Shown: piece after piece, positions 20,001-25,960 of the stretch | How positions within the stretch are numbered: the stretch's first letter is position 1 | Layout of the letters: each line of letters opens with the position of its first letter | Program-made: the position numbers and the translations under genes | Origin: a virus | Strand: one strand, 5' to 3' | DNA: 43,070 nucleotides | IMG/VR virus record: IMGVR_UViG_3300042691_043604 | Coordinates: 1 to 43,070 of that record | Notes under the pieces: model-generated | Databases searched by the model: none | The model's input: only the letters and a program-made list of their open reading frames with translations | What the model was told of the DNA's origin: nothing

Positions 20001-22218
20001 CATCTACACAAATTACTCCTTGTACTTGTGTAAATGCATTTTGTATAGTGGTGTCTAAGATATCAACAGGTTGTTTTGCTTCTGCACCAAAATTGAATAA
20101 TTGCAAACTGTCATTGAATTCAATAATAGGCCTGCTTGCTCTTGAATTTTGATTGTAAATTGCAATACGGCCGTTATACTCTGCCGTTTTTTCAATCACA
20201 TCCATGTGGAACCATCTATTGGCTCGACTCCATGGATTTCTATCAAGACTTGAACGCTTTATTGTGATGTAGTCTGGTAAAACTGGTTGTAGATATGCAT
20301 TTAATAATGCTTCGCTTCCGGAACCGCCTTCCAGTTTAACTGGGTTTTGTGGTAAAATAGAATAAGTGCCTCTATCTTTGATAAAGAAATCTTTTATTGG
20401 GCCAGATGTGGGAGGGGCTATAGTTACAGTTGGAGGGGATGTGTAGTTGAGGCCTGCAGCATCAATTATAATATTTGTAACAACTCCATTGCTTATAACT
20501 GCATGAGCAAATGCACTGGGATTTCCTGTTGGGGCCGAATCAATAGTTACTGCAGGTGCTGATAGATATCCTGATCCACCATTTACAATTGTTATGTTGT
20601 TTACTACCCCGGTTGTTGAATTTATCGAGGCAATAGCTGTGGCAGTGTCTAAAACTATGTCTTTCACAACCACAGTTGCATCCGCAGTACCTGTTCCTCC
20701 AGTAAAATTTAATCTATCTCCAATGACATAATCTTGACCTGCTTCGAGCACAGTACTGCTGTTAATTGATTCAATTGATACCAAGTCAGATTCTGGTATC
20801 AGCACTATAGCAGATCCTACACCTTCTACGTAGTAATTAGTATTCTGCCATTGAGCCAATGCACTGCTATCAAACTTGACTTTTAAACCGTTGGTGAATG
20901 TTATACCGTTTGGACTTTTATACTCAGTTCTTCCTATTATATCAACCAGTGGATCAATCACACTGTCTGTAGGTGCTACTAAGTTAATAAGGCCACTTGC
21001 ATCATCATTTTCGCCACTCTGATAAAATAAAAAATCTTGGGGAGCAGTGATAAACGGCACCAACGTCAACAAATTCAATCTACTATAAAATTCTCTACCT
21101 GCGTAAGTTTGACCACCCTTGATTTTGACTTTGTGCTCGTTTGCAACTTGCAATTTAGGAAACAACACAATGCGTTCTACGTTGTCTTGATCTCTTTCAA
21201 TTTTAATTGTGAAGATGCCTGTTCTTTGCGAAAAAGGTATCAACTTGTTTTCATCAAAATATACTATACCATCTTCTATTCTTGCACTATCGTTCCAAAA
21301 AGTATCATCGATGTACTCTACATTAGTGAACACCACCGAGGCATTATCAAGATATCGAACTGGTCCGTCAATTCCTCCCAAGCTGGAAATTAATTCTTCT
21401 GGATTGGCACCTAACAGTTGGTGAAAACCAAGCGTGGTGGCATAATCAACTGTGTCAACTAATGGCATTGATGTCCACTGACTTTGCGCCGACGATGAAG
21501 GTACTGTGAATCTTATTGTACCTACATCTGCTCCGTTATTGGTAACACCTAACACTTGTCTGGTTGTTAAGTTCAGAAAACTCGGATCTAACCCGTTCGC
21601 ACCAGGTCTGCTCTGAATAAAAAATTCATTTCCTGGTTCATTTATTACAAAGTCATATGTACCGCCTCGTGCCAATGTCAAAGTTGGATTGGGAGTTTCG
21701 CCGTACTCGCTAAATTTATAGATACCTTGAACACTGTCATACGTTACAGTAAACGATTGCTGTAGTTTTACTCCATTTGCAGTGACAGTTACAGGATCTG
21801 GACCGTTTGGTAGCCAATAATATTGACTAAAATTAACAAATTTGTCAAGATCAATTTTAGGATCATACGTGTAATATTCATTATCAAACAGTCTATTATG
21901 ATTGTCTACCAACCCTCCATGATACCTCAACTTGTTGATTAAATCAATATAAGTAGTAGCAAATTCAATTTCGCCGGTGACACTATTCTTGATAATTAGA
22001 GAAGGTTCCAGCTGATAGTTTTGTCTTTCTTTGTTGTTTTCTAAAATATAACTGTCATTAATTTTATACGATGGAGCCAGTTTTCTACCAATATAGCCAT
22101 TAATTTTTTTCAGCGAGGGTTCATTTACCAACTGGTCCAGCGTGGCATTAAGAAATTTTTTATTTGTTTCAGTCTGAAAAATTTCAGGTAAAAATTGATG
22201 TGTTTTAATAACAGCCAT
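8026..22218 (-). CDS. Giant virion structural protein (baseplate/tail tip, gp7 position)
   Basis: 4730 aa (about 0.5 MDa), one third of the window in one reading frame. The N-terminus reads HQFLPEIFQTETNKKFLNATL, a start I associate with giant structural proteins of marine T4-like phages. Visible modules: GSGY-type beta repeats near residues 549, 580, 2600 and 3770; a tryptophan-rich, conserved-looking region at about 1400-1660; seven FG-GAP-like blades at about 2350-3060; five blade-like repeats at about 3868-4104; and a beta-rich C-terminus. It directly follows gp6 (11-base gap), the place of gp7 in T4 (1032 aa), so a gp7-like wedge role with large added domains is possible but unproven. 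An AGGAA site precedes the ATG. No signal peptide. The frame is intact throughout, which argues for selection. Host-surface contact through the propellers is inference. Confidence 0.85.
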   Translation of the reverse strand: MAVIKTHQFLPEIFQTETNKKFLNATLDQLVNEPSLKKINGYIGRKLAPSYKINDSYILENNKERQNYQLEPSLIIKNSVTGEIEFATTYIDLINKLRYHGGLVDNHNRLFDNEYYTYDPKIDLDKFVNFSQYYWLPNGPDPVTVTANGVKLQQSFTVTYDSVQGIYKFSEYGETPNPTLTLARGGTYDFVINEPGNEFFIQSRPGANGLDPSFLNLTTRQVLGVTNNGADVGTIRFTVPSSSAQSQWTSMPLVDTVDYATTLGFHQLLGANPEELISSLGGIDGPVRYLDNASVVFTNVEYIDDTFWNDSARIEDGIVYFDENKLIPFSQRTGIFTIKIERDQDNVERIVLFPKLQVANEHKVKIKGGQTYAGREFYSRLNLLTLVPFITAPQDFLFYQSGENDDASGLINLVAPTDSVIDPLVDIIGRTEYKSPNGITFTNGLKVKFDSSALAQWQNTNYYVEGVGSAIVLIPESDLVSIESINSSTVLEAGQDYVIGDRLNFTGGTGTADATVVVKDIVLDTATAIASINSTTGVVNNITIVNGGSGYLSAPAVTIDSAPTGNPSAFAHAVISNGVVTNIIIDAAGLNYTSPPTVTIAPPTSGPIKDFFIKDRGTYSILPQNPVKLEGGSGSEALLNAYLQPVLPDYITIKRSSLDRNPWSRANRWFHMDVIEKTAEYNGRIAIYNQNSRASRPIIEFNDSLQLFNFGAEAKQPVDILDTTIQNAFTQVQGVICVDETTLTIGNLTLTHGDRVIFSNDINNDVRNKIYNFTIEATTEFPPSVIYKAYIQETDDTNIVERNTVVVLSGTNGGKQWHYNGSLWTASQTKTEYSQEPLFDIINDNGISFGDNLTYSGTTFKGTKIFSYQKGTGSADPVIGFPLSYKNFVSQGDIQFDNNFDSDTFTYLLANGAVETIEVNSGYLQKNLSSEINQRQNIWTINRDFSKQYQNYQFTYDGETNLFPIDNPPDSSVINPNIKITVNNQILNIGSFVLTKVVDQYAILVSPDLIKKDDIIFISIFNKNFTSNKAYYEVPLNLDVNGLNSNLTTLTLGQLRNHLITLKNNSLNVQGSVPGNSNLRDIQYVNQGGSVLQHSAPVVYAGLFLNHPTMNFVDSIKLANREYSKFKIKFIELAGNLELDRDDIPGSVDQIMLTINAVKNDSFPWFYSDMLPYGPNERVIIPTYTVLDPDIKTYEINKIFVDTVISNKSVLVYLTRTINNIEQKTLLIKDRDYFLRQDRPAVEITESFGLLYGDRIDIVEYNNTDGCFVPETPTKMGMYPKYYPEIYTDDTYRQPIDVIQGHDGSIMPAFGDFRDQLILELERRIYNNIKVVYDTNIFNLYDYLPGKFRVTDYSLGEFNQILSQGFLSWIGTNRVDYTTNDYFVASDPFTWNYKKFIDAVNGESSPGSWRSIFKYFYDTDRPHTHPWEMLGFSEKPSYWEDRYGPAPYTGGNSILWSDLSLGYIHDGPRIGFDSRYQRPNLSFMIPVDENGNLRPPTEIGGYNTVTGQQFGLIADFDSTKANTSYAVGDIGPVEAAWRRSSEFPYAIQMALALAKPAKYFSLLANTQNYIRNPITGQFEISATGQHITPTALLIQGYDNNGTIERNAGYLNWIRDYVKNLGIGDAAAQIKENLSELDVQLAYKMAGYTDKRFIELLAEQSSPSSINDSVVVPEENYRIELYKGSPVNKITYSAVIVEKSPGGYTVSGFDLTNPYFFIIPSQVNNNAYSITAGKERGIIYKDFKNAKYTVPYGFEFNSRQQVVDFLVSYQRYLLAQGFIFVDRDNDLKEQKDWILSAKEFLHWSTQGWKSGNIIVLSPVSTELKVFDESSVVDEIKNTPYSSRVLDVNFKPIIKNNFTAYRSSNTFTFKSNANQTIGFAELNLVQFEHLLILDNITVFNDILYVPELGNRQYRLKLVGAKTSGWNGSLELPGFIYSSDKVDEWLPGQDYLKGSIVKYKFRFYTATQNVTASDQFQTNLWKLISSSELRSGVINNFATNAQQGVNFYDIDNQPIAEDSQLFSNGLIGFRNRQYFNNLGIDATTQSKFYQGLIKQKGTVNAINALKGANFNNLETQVNFYENWAVRIGEYGATDVNKFIEIELNESAFSSNPTALQFVDDTVVKEPDVVAFDQSDIFKSAGEYAAKLFAAETNSQPKVYKSLPVAGFVNLDDIDATIFDIEDYETLTTIVNNIGIGYKIWVARDFTKNWNVYRASLIEGSLFALRYIIDDTVEVYFDRDHGLSESDLIVIKNFDSRYDGVYKVISVVDTNRFTITMYQNLQKIKDEQAVGGSGILFQLTSTKINVPSDVESVRPVQGWVENDKIWVNNLDAEQNWGVYNKTSPWKFINKVELDPSKMSGNDNFGQAVSLDPSTGTLLYAGAPNSGTGRAAIFVRAGNNSWAPSSFFWGNSTGLDSYGKVVANGNGYFAVGAPDSQSGTGYVYMYDNGVLIQIITDDTGVATDYFGSAIAMSHDGSYMYIGSPGADKVLCYALVTRTEGAQSIVGTGSATDFTLTSAVDSRSDVVVFATLRSAEYIPTVDYTLTTAANAVIDFTTVGTGATGAGTLTYNNLAATGGTGSGATFTVINSNSGAYSVSRINGGSGYANGDTLTILGSSLGGSAPANNLTITVSNNGPVDNISFVAAPVNFERIDLIRRSKFYKLIGTISGSTPGANFGTSVVTNKDGSVIVVGSNLDTNFDIDNNGKVNVYHRTIAEFTTDGVSGTFNLPQPVADVFRVTFNNQELVQGTDYYLIGSSAIQFPPFATPVIGQKIRVETNNFQPTQDLYPSISGIIGQKFGSAVAVCNTGCNVYVASPYYAEQHYSEGLVTRYVNNGRVYGIVTGTIENPTVVPGDTFVINDRTLTVAGTTLASVISLINAASIPGVQAENFNNKIKITSDSAVANNKLDIKMGVGTVIYDLGIEIYTAAQTIKHPNLNGERFGTALALSQVSGMLAVTSDGADISVPTTFDTSFTLTTFDSNSTTFVALAKDSGAVYIYDLMENPFESQDNPAIFAYTQKLVGPDLDTGFNFGASTSIYNGTLVAGVTNDYNIVSGGGSIYAYYNENNTGGWDLIRYKEKQVDPATINSAFIYNKKQQQIISFFDIYDPAKGKLLGIVDQELDYKEEFDPAAYNVAQGTNQIQNSNFYWSSRHVGKTWFDTSQSSFIEYEQGPLQYREKNWGSLFPGSQVKIYEWVESNFLPSQYTNSGQDGIPKYPDNSAYTSVTIVDPSTGIISQKYYYWVGNKTSVDVLQSKRSLSIQSLEKYISNPKDQNIPYMAALSQNSLALYNISNNLIANDVVLHVDTAVSRNTNLIHNEYQLIQQGNPNEKIPARILNKMKDSLVGFDDSGKIVPDPKLPLENSIGLLIRPRQGIFVNRLSALKNFVLQLNRIFEKNPVLLISNPATLYSEDVVPSGYDAEAGSFTEIEYLDVDAFADGYTILIRNDARFDGRWTLYKFNGNTKKFELDIIQSYKTSIWWSKIDWYSEQYETGKEIKYVVDTYGQILSLNLIPNDYVKILDDGIGNWLIFNVEADLSLTLIAAQNASVQFKDTLYEIKYGAGFDSTVFDIVDFDPVAAKEVGQIFDSVYKEILINSLAIEFNTLFFSIVNFIIGEQKNPDWIFKSSFIDVYHSLRTLEQLPNYIRDNQSFYEDYIKEVKPYRTIIKEFVPQYSKIDEVTGNWADFDLPARYFKSEETFRSPDVTKSSDAALFESVPIYNTYAENYKFKVSGYLLGNVGQNYILPPNVEIVGGGGTGAAAITTINSTTGQLTGIFVTNSGSGYTSIPTVFINGVGEGATAYPLLHNEYNQDGSYNTVRGISTSLKFDRIAYSSNIVEWQPNTAYQSTIVVDGNKANAWNLDRLRYVESTVITSQDNDVTEVFFKGDGTAMYIVGNSTDRIYQYSLNIPWDVSTAANIGAANLAPQDTNVQGLFIKDDGTEMFTIGTNTDSIYQYRLATSWMVNTASVVSSLDISSEESSPRAIELSQDGLNLYILGTLNDTVYQYTMTVPWEISTANYSGKSLSIAPKDNFPTAIRFKTDGSRLYVIGQQSDSINEYNLTTNWDVSTAVFTNSFNLETNTPTGMFVSYDGTKIYVSDSGTDEIRQYNFNSDGIIPIDSNVYITSGNLIYYNNEAYLATNANISSQSIFDFTRYNKVDSGNILLNAADRISAYYFPEVGRPGKDLEQLMFGVGFPGNEIQGKRFDANSFTFTSNIIGFNYTGMKITSANIQAVDFLENGFELDDTIRIRGQYNFDFKNDADFKVISVDHTEMMLSGPPIETIYTITLSSNVTNVQAGDYITQSNTTANAFILHDYADANVIQIIHSVTGFTVSANTIQINGVAGTAGISEIITGGTANVKITNLTIDNLLDSNIASFYKDTALGTRPEDINIVGGSYVDGYHSHAPEELIPGRIYDALEIRTFTNNSSNTATYGFREFKPMRGNIEFYRISANATTMLSANLGVADHDIFVGDVTVLPDPGAASGIPGEIFINGELIHYYQKYDSAKIAAASSWTANTFYSIDSLIAYNSNTYLVLGNVYANSTSYISNSSVRQVFVNTLSQLRRGVDGTGAATLHLANSKVVDTSLVQVLPDSAPKFATVTGNYNTTANVTWRITLGSPITANIGNYLVQSGNTANVRLLGNVVSSNTVAVHFVTGNLTIGSNVLTIFNQLNNTYLGTVANVRAMEILGQVDANGNVTLVNETITQSNLWIPLNTGVGLEGSTALAAQFIREEPSYTP
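9905..10615 (-). repeat. Five tandem blade-like repeats in the giant protein
   Basis: Codes for residues about 3868-4104. Each unit of about 48 residues has the pattern F-x-x-DGT-x-[LM]Y-x-x-G-x-x-x-D-x-[IV]-x-[QE]Y followed by W-[DEM]-[VI]-[SN]TA in units 1-4; the fifth is shorter and lacks the WDVSTA end. The pattern resembles NHL/WD-like beta-propeller blades. A flanking strand from elsewhere in the protein could complete a six-bladed ring; that is inference. Confidence 0.75.
13040..15165 (-). repeat. Seven FG-GAP-like repeats in the giant protein
   Basis: Codes for residues about 2350-3060. Seven units start with a FG or YG motif: NDNFGQAV, LDSYGKVV, TDYFGSAI, GANFGTSV, GQKFGSAV, GERFGTAL and GFNFGAST. 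Most are followed by a (V/I)GAP/GSP-like turn and a Y-x-Y strand. Blade 4 contains a DIDNNGKV loop like the calcium-binding loops of FG-GAP repeats. Long insertions of about 80 to 180 residues separate units 3-4, 4-5 and 5-6. Seven such repeats build the integrin-alpha-type beta-propeller in known families. Confidence 0.75.
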
Positions 22219-22229
22219 TCTTGTTCCTA

Positions 22230-25200
22230 TTAGATGTTAATTTGTCCTGCTGTAATTGCACTAATAATTTGTACATTGTCAACGGTCGCTGCACTTACCA
22301 AAATTTCATTTGGCTCGGCATTTATCTGATACAATGATCCAAATCCACTTAGCTGAGCTGCTGGTACTATTATTACACTGCTAACATTAGGACTTAATGC
22401 TGTGTGTAAATATGCACTTAATTCACTGAAATAAAATGTTTCGCCAAAATCCCAATTGGCAATATCAAAATAAGTGTTAATTGCTGCTATCACCTGACTT
22501 TTAATATCGTTATCACTTAAATTAACATTTGGATTTTTAATTACCTTGAAGGTGGCACGCAAAGAATCAATAGCCTTGTTTCCAAAAAGTGGTTTGAACA
22601 CAGCAGGATTGTAGATAATGCTGTCACTTATGGTTTTTAAATTTTCAATTGAGCCAAATTCTGTTTGTAGCTCTACACTGGTTGGCGGAACAGGTTCTTG
22701 CAATCTATTGCTGGTATCAGTAATAAATGCATAGTACTGATCACTGTAAGTTCTTGTTAGAATGTAAAAATCTATTAGATTGTTGGGACTTGGATCTATT
22801 CTGCGATTGTTAGGCGCATTATGCGTGTACTGGAACATAATATCCTGTCTACCTATTCTGGCTATATAGTTTGTAATTAACGTGACCGATGAGCCAGTTG
22901 ACTCATAAAATTTGTCTTCGCTGGTGGCATAAAAAACAGTATCAACAGGATACAATGTAATATTTGTGAGTATAGTTGATTCATCTGGATATATAGACAC
23001 AATCAAATTTTGATCAACCGGATCATACTTGGCAAAATTGAACTCGTCGATGGTTTCAACAAAAAATACGTACTTGTGTTCAGGATTGGTTTCTGGATCT
23101 ACCAAGATGTCAAACAAATCAGGATTATCAGGCACCTCGTCTAAATTATCATCAGGAAAAGTAATTAAAATTTTTCTATTATCTTCAAATCCATCAACTT
23201 CTACAACACGGTCGGCCACACGATATGTTTGACTATAATACAAACTGTTTGCAGAATCTGGTAAGGTATTTGTACGTAGTACTTTTATTTCATCTAATTT
23301 TGTAGTTGCTGTTCTACTGTCATAAACCTTGACATCAGGATCGTAGTAAAATCTTGTTTCACGTTCGCTTTGGAAAAAGTAATTTAAACCACGACTTGTG
23401 ACCGAGTATGCTTGATTCACAAAAACAAATTTTAAATACCAACTGTTGTCCAATCCCAGACCCGAAGTGTTACCAGTATTGGTCAAATCAAATTCGCCTG
23501 TTCCTATGTTTGCCTCATCAATCGTGGTCCAAATTTTGTTTGTGATATCGTATCTCAACGCAAAGGTTTTATAACTTAACACGTTGTTGATAATTTCTGT
23601 TATTAAAGATGATGGCCAGGCATTTGCAAATACCGGAATCACTTGACTTATTTCTGCCCCAGTTGGCACTACAACACTAAGTGTTGCGTTGCCTATACCC
23701 GGAGTTGGATAAGATATAACGCTTGCCCATAATTCAGTACGTTGAAATTCTGTTTCGGGAGTTCCTGTTTGCAATTGATTTTGAGCATCAAAATACTTGC
23801 CAGTTGGAGCAAGAAATTTGATTAAAGCTCCTTGAGTAATGTAAATGTAACTGGATGCATTAAAGGTACCAATACTACGTCCGCCACTGTTCAAAGATTG
23901 TGTCCAAGTGCCAGTAGGTGTATATCTGGTGGCTGTTTTATAGTACAAATGCTTGGTAGACAAGCGAGAGATAAGAGGGGTAATTACATTTCTTACAATA
24001 AAGTTTACTTCACTGCTGCTGGTAAATTGAAAGGTTTCAATTTCAACTGTGGGCTCTGAGTAAATTATTCCGTCCTGTGCAAATATATTTGTGCTCGAAT
24101 ATTTGCCGGTGGCATCTACCACGTCAAGATATCTGCTTACTCCAGAGCTTGATCGATTGACTGCTTTAACTTTTAAAATATTGCCAAAAGTGGTAAAGGG
24201 AAGGGTATTATAATCTTCCCCGGTGACCATTCTGTTTTGGGTGTAGTATTGTTGTGGCGCTTTGATGCGTATGTCCTCGAGAGTCTCTCTGGCCGACGCA
24301 TTTGTCACTGTATACTCTAAACTTGCACGCACTGAAAAAGTTTCTGCTCTGCCGGTTCTTCCACGGTAAGGAATAGTGATTGTGACTGCACTCATTTCTT
24401 CCGGAGTAATTTTGTAAGTTTGATTGTTGCTTACCCGATAATAAATTCTAAAGTTTCCAATTGGTATATTGGTAAATGCACCATCGCCGAATACCAAGTC
24501 AACTTGATCATTGGCTCTGGTGCTTATGCTGTAGAGATTTCTATCTTCTGTATTGTTGTAAATCACATTAATGCCGTTCACAGCAGGCACTTGAGTCCAT
24601 AACGTGGTTGGTGTGCCAGCAGCATTCAGCGAGTACAGCCAAACGTCTGAGTTGTTAATGTTGTCAAAATTAATATTAACTATACGATTGGGTAAACTTT
24701 CAGTAATAGAGAAATCAAGGCTTCTCAGGTCTCCTTGTTTAAAATAAAAAAAGTATCCGGTATTGTTTGACCCATTGCCTTGATTATCGTTTTTATATAA
24801 AAAATTAAAAACACCGCTTGGTGCTGGGGGTTTCTCGTATATGTAAGCATAATTTGCGGATGTTGGACTTACTATTTCAAATGGATAGGTTACTCCTGCA
24901 ATACTTGCCGAGTAGGGTTGTACTGGTATGACTCCATTCAACAAATCTATAGAATACTCGTCGGTTTTTACTCCACTTAGCGTTTTGGTCGCACCAGGTT
25001 TTCCAATTGCTTGAGTGCCCACAAGCACAGCGTTAAGAATTGCTGTAAACTGCTCTAACCAATTTTCGTTGGTATTGTCATTCCAGTTAACTATCAAGTT
25101 ACTTAAATTTGTTCCAGTGCTGTCATAGATGATTTCAGATGTACTGACATTTTGAAATTTTAAAAAACCTGCTGCAGGTATGCTACGTTTGGGATTATAA

Positions 25201-25514
25201 CTTATCAGCTTGGCTAATTTTAAAATACTGTCGCGACGTTCTGCAGTGTCAAGAAAGTTTTCTCTGGCATTTAAATCTGTTCTAAATGCCAAACTTTGAC
25301 CCAGAAATGCTATGAGATCTATTAAGGCAATGTATTCAGAACTTTCAGTAAAATCATTGAAATCTTCAGGATAATATGTACGCAAATATTCGATCATTGA
25401 CTTGCGTAAGGTTTCAAAGTCAAAGCTTTGGAAATCAGCTTCTCTGAAAGTTTGATAGATTTTAGTCCAATCTTGTTGAACTAATAAACTGGTTTGTCTT
25501 GTGGTAATTGCCAT
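22230..25514 (-). CDS. gp6: Baseplate wedge protein gp6
   Basis: 1094 aa, T4 gp6-type baseplate wedge subunit (baseplate-J related). The N-terminal ~120 residues (YPEDFNDFTESSEYIALIDL, LARENFLDTAERRDS-like, KLAKLISYNPKRS) are the hallmark of gp6 in marine T4-like phages. The region around 330-420 (VDLVFGDGAFTNIPIGNFRIYYR) matches the J-type core with its FGDG motif. The C-terminus contains a wedge-assembly-like segment (INTYFDIANWDFGETFYFSEL). It is longer than T4 gp6 (660 aa), as in cyanophage versions. gp6 joins wedges into the inner baseplate ring with gp25 and gp53, whose genes lie upstream in the same operon. An AGGT site precedes the ATG, and a late-promoter-like box lies at 25535-25542. 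Confidence 0.93.
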   Translation of the reverse strand: MAITTRQTSLLVQQDWTKIYQTFREADFQSFDFETLRKSMIEYLRTYYPEDFNDFTESSEYIALIDLIAFLGQSLAFRTDLNARENFLDTAERRDSILKLAKLISYNPKRSIPAAGFLKFQNVSTSEIIYDSTGTNLSNLIVNWNDNTNENWLEQFTAILNAVLVGTQAIGKPGATKTLSGVKTDEYSIDLLNGVIPVQPYSASIAGVTYPFEIVSPTSANYAYIYEKPPAPSGVFNFLYKNDNQGNGSNNTGYFFYFKQGDLRSLDFSITESLPNRIVNINFDNINNSDVWLYSLNAAGTPTTLWTQVPAVNGINVIYNNTEDRNLYSISTRANDQVDLVFGDGAFTNIPIGNFRIYYRVSNNQTYKITPEEMSAVTITIPYRGRTGRAETFSVRASLEYTVTNASARETLEDIRIKAPQQYYTQNRMVTGEDYNTLPFTTFGNILKVKAVNRSSSGVSRYLDVVDATGKYSSTNIFAQDGIIYSEPTVEIETFQFTSSSEVNFIVRNVITPLISRLSTKHLYYKTATRYTPTGTWTQSLNSGGRSIGTFNASSYIYITQGALIKFLAPTGKYFDAQNQLQTGTPETEFQRTELWASVISYPTPGIGNATLSVVVPTGAEISQVIPVFANAWPSSLITEIINNVLSYKTFALRYDITNKIWTTIDEANIGTGEFDLTNTGNTSGLGLDNSWYLKFVFVNQAYSVTSRGLNYFFQSERETRFYYDPDVKVYDSRTATTKLDEIKVLRTNTLPDSANSLYYSQTYRVADRVVEVDGFEDNRKILITFPDDNLDEVPDNPDLFDILVDPETNPEHKYVFFVETIDEFNFAKYDPVDQNLIVSIYPDESTILTNITLYPVDTVFYATSEDKFYESTGSSVTLITNYIARIGRQDIMFQYTHNAPNNRRIDPSPNNLIDFYILTRTYSDQYYAFITDTSNRLQEPVPPTSVELQTEFGSIENLKTISDSIIYNPAVFKPLFGNKAIDSLRATFKVIKNPNVNLSDNDIKSQVIAAINTYFDIANWDFGETFYFSELSAYLHTALSPNVSSVIIVPAAQLSGFGSLYQINAEPNEILVSAATVDNVQIISAITAGQINI

Positions 25515-25534
25515 ATCTTATACCTATTATTCAA

Positions 25535-25542
25535 TATTTATG
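25535..25542 (-). promoter_or_regulatory. Putative T4-type late promoter box before gp6
   Basis: Reads CATAAATA on the minus strand, 7 of 8 bases of TATAAATA, identical to the box at 2466-2473. It lies in a 48-base gap, one of the longest in the structural block, 21 bases upstream of the gp6 ATG. It could give gp6 and the giant gene an extra late start. A weaker 6-of-8 version (AGTAAATA) lies just before gp25. Confidence 0.5.
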
Positions 25543-25562
25543 GCAATTAAAATATGGTATTT

Positions 25563-25943
25563 TTATGACGCAAGTAGTGTATTGGAATCTGAATTGAATT
25601 CTAACTTTAACTGTTCGCTGTAATTGCCTGGCAAAAATGTTAAATCAATTTGTATTTGTAAACCATGCTCAAATTCGTTAATTAACACGTTATCCACTGC
25701 CAGTCGTGGATCGTACCCCACAATCCTTTTTACATCTTCAACAATAGTTGACTGAACGTCGGCAGTAAGAGGTTCAAACAACATGTTCCAAATTATGCTG
25801 CCAAAATCTGGATTCATGAGCTTTTGACCTTTGCGAATGCCAAAATGATTTATCAAATCTTGTTTGACCAATTCAGCATCAACAATGCGGAATTTTTTTA
25901 TGTTGTTTATAGTGCTGAAGCCTTTGTATCGTGTGTTAGCCAT
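25563..25943 (-). CDS. gp25: Baseplate wedge protein gp25 (GPW/gp25 family)
   Basis: 126 aa, close to T4 gp25 (132 aa). The family pattern is clear: LVKQDLINHFGIRKGQKLMN, PDFGSIIWNMLFEPLT, then TIVEDVKRIVGYDPR and a C-terminal beta hairpin (GLQIQIDLTFLPGNYSEQL). gp25 is the conserved core wedge protein that binds gp6 and helps nucleate the sheath in contractile tails; despite old names it is not a functional lysozyme. It lies between the lysozyme-like gene (17-base gap) and gp6. An AGAG sequence upstream is a moderate ribosome-binding site. Confidence 0.95.
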   Translation of the reverse strand: MANTRYKGFSTINNIKKFRIVDAELVKQDLINHFGIRKGQKLMNPDFGSIIWNMLFEPLTADVQSTIVEDVKRIVGYDPRLAVDNVLINEFEHGLQIQIDLTFLPGNYSEQLKLEFNSDSNTLLAS

Positions 25944-25960
25944 ATTAGTATTTACTCTCG

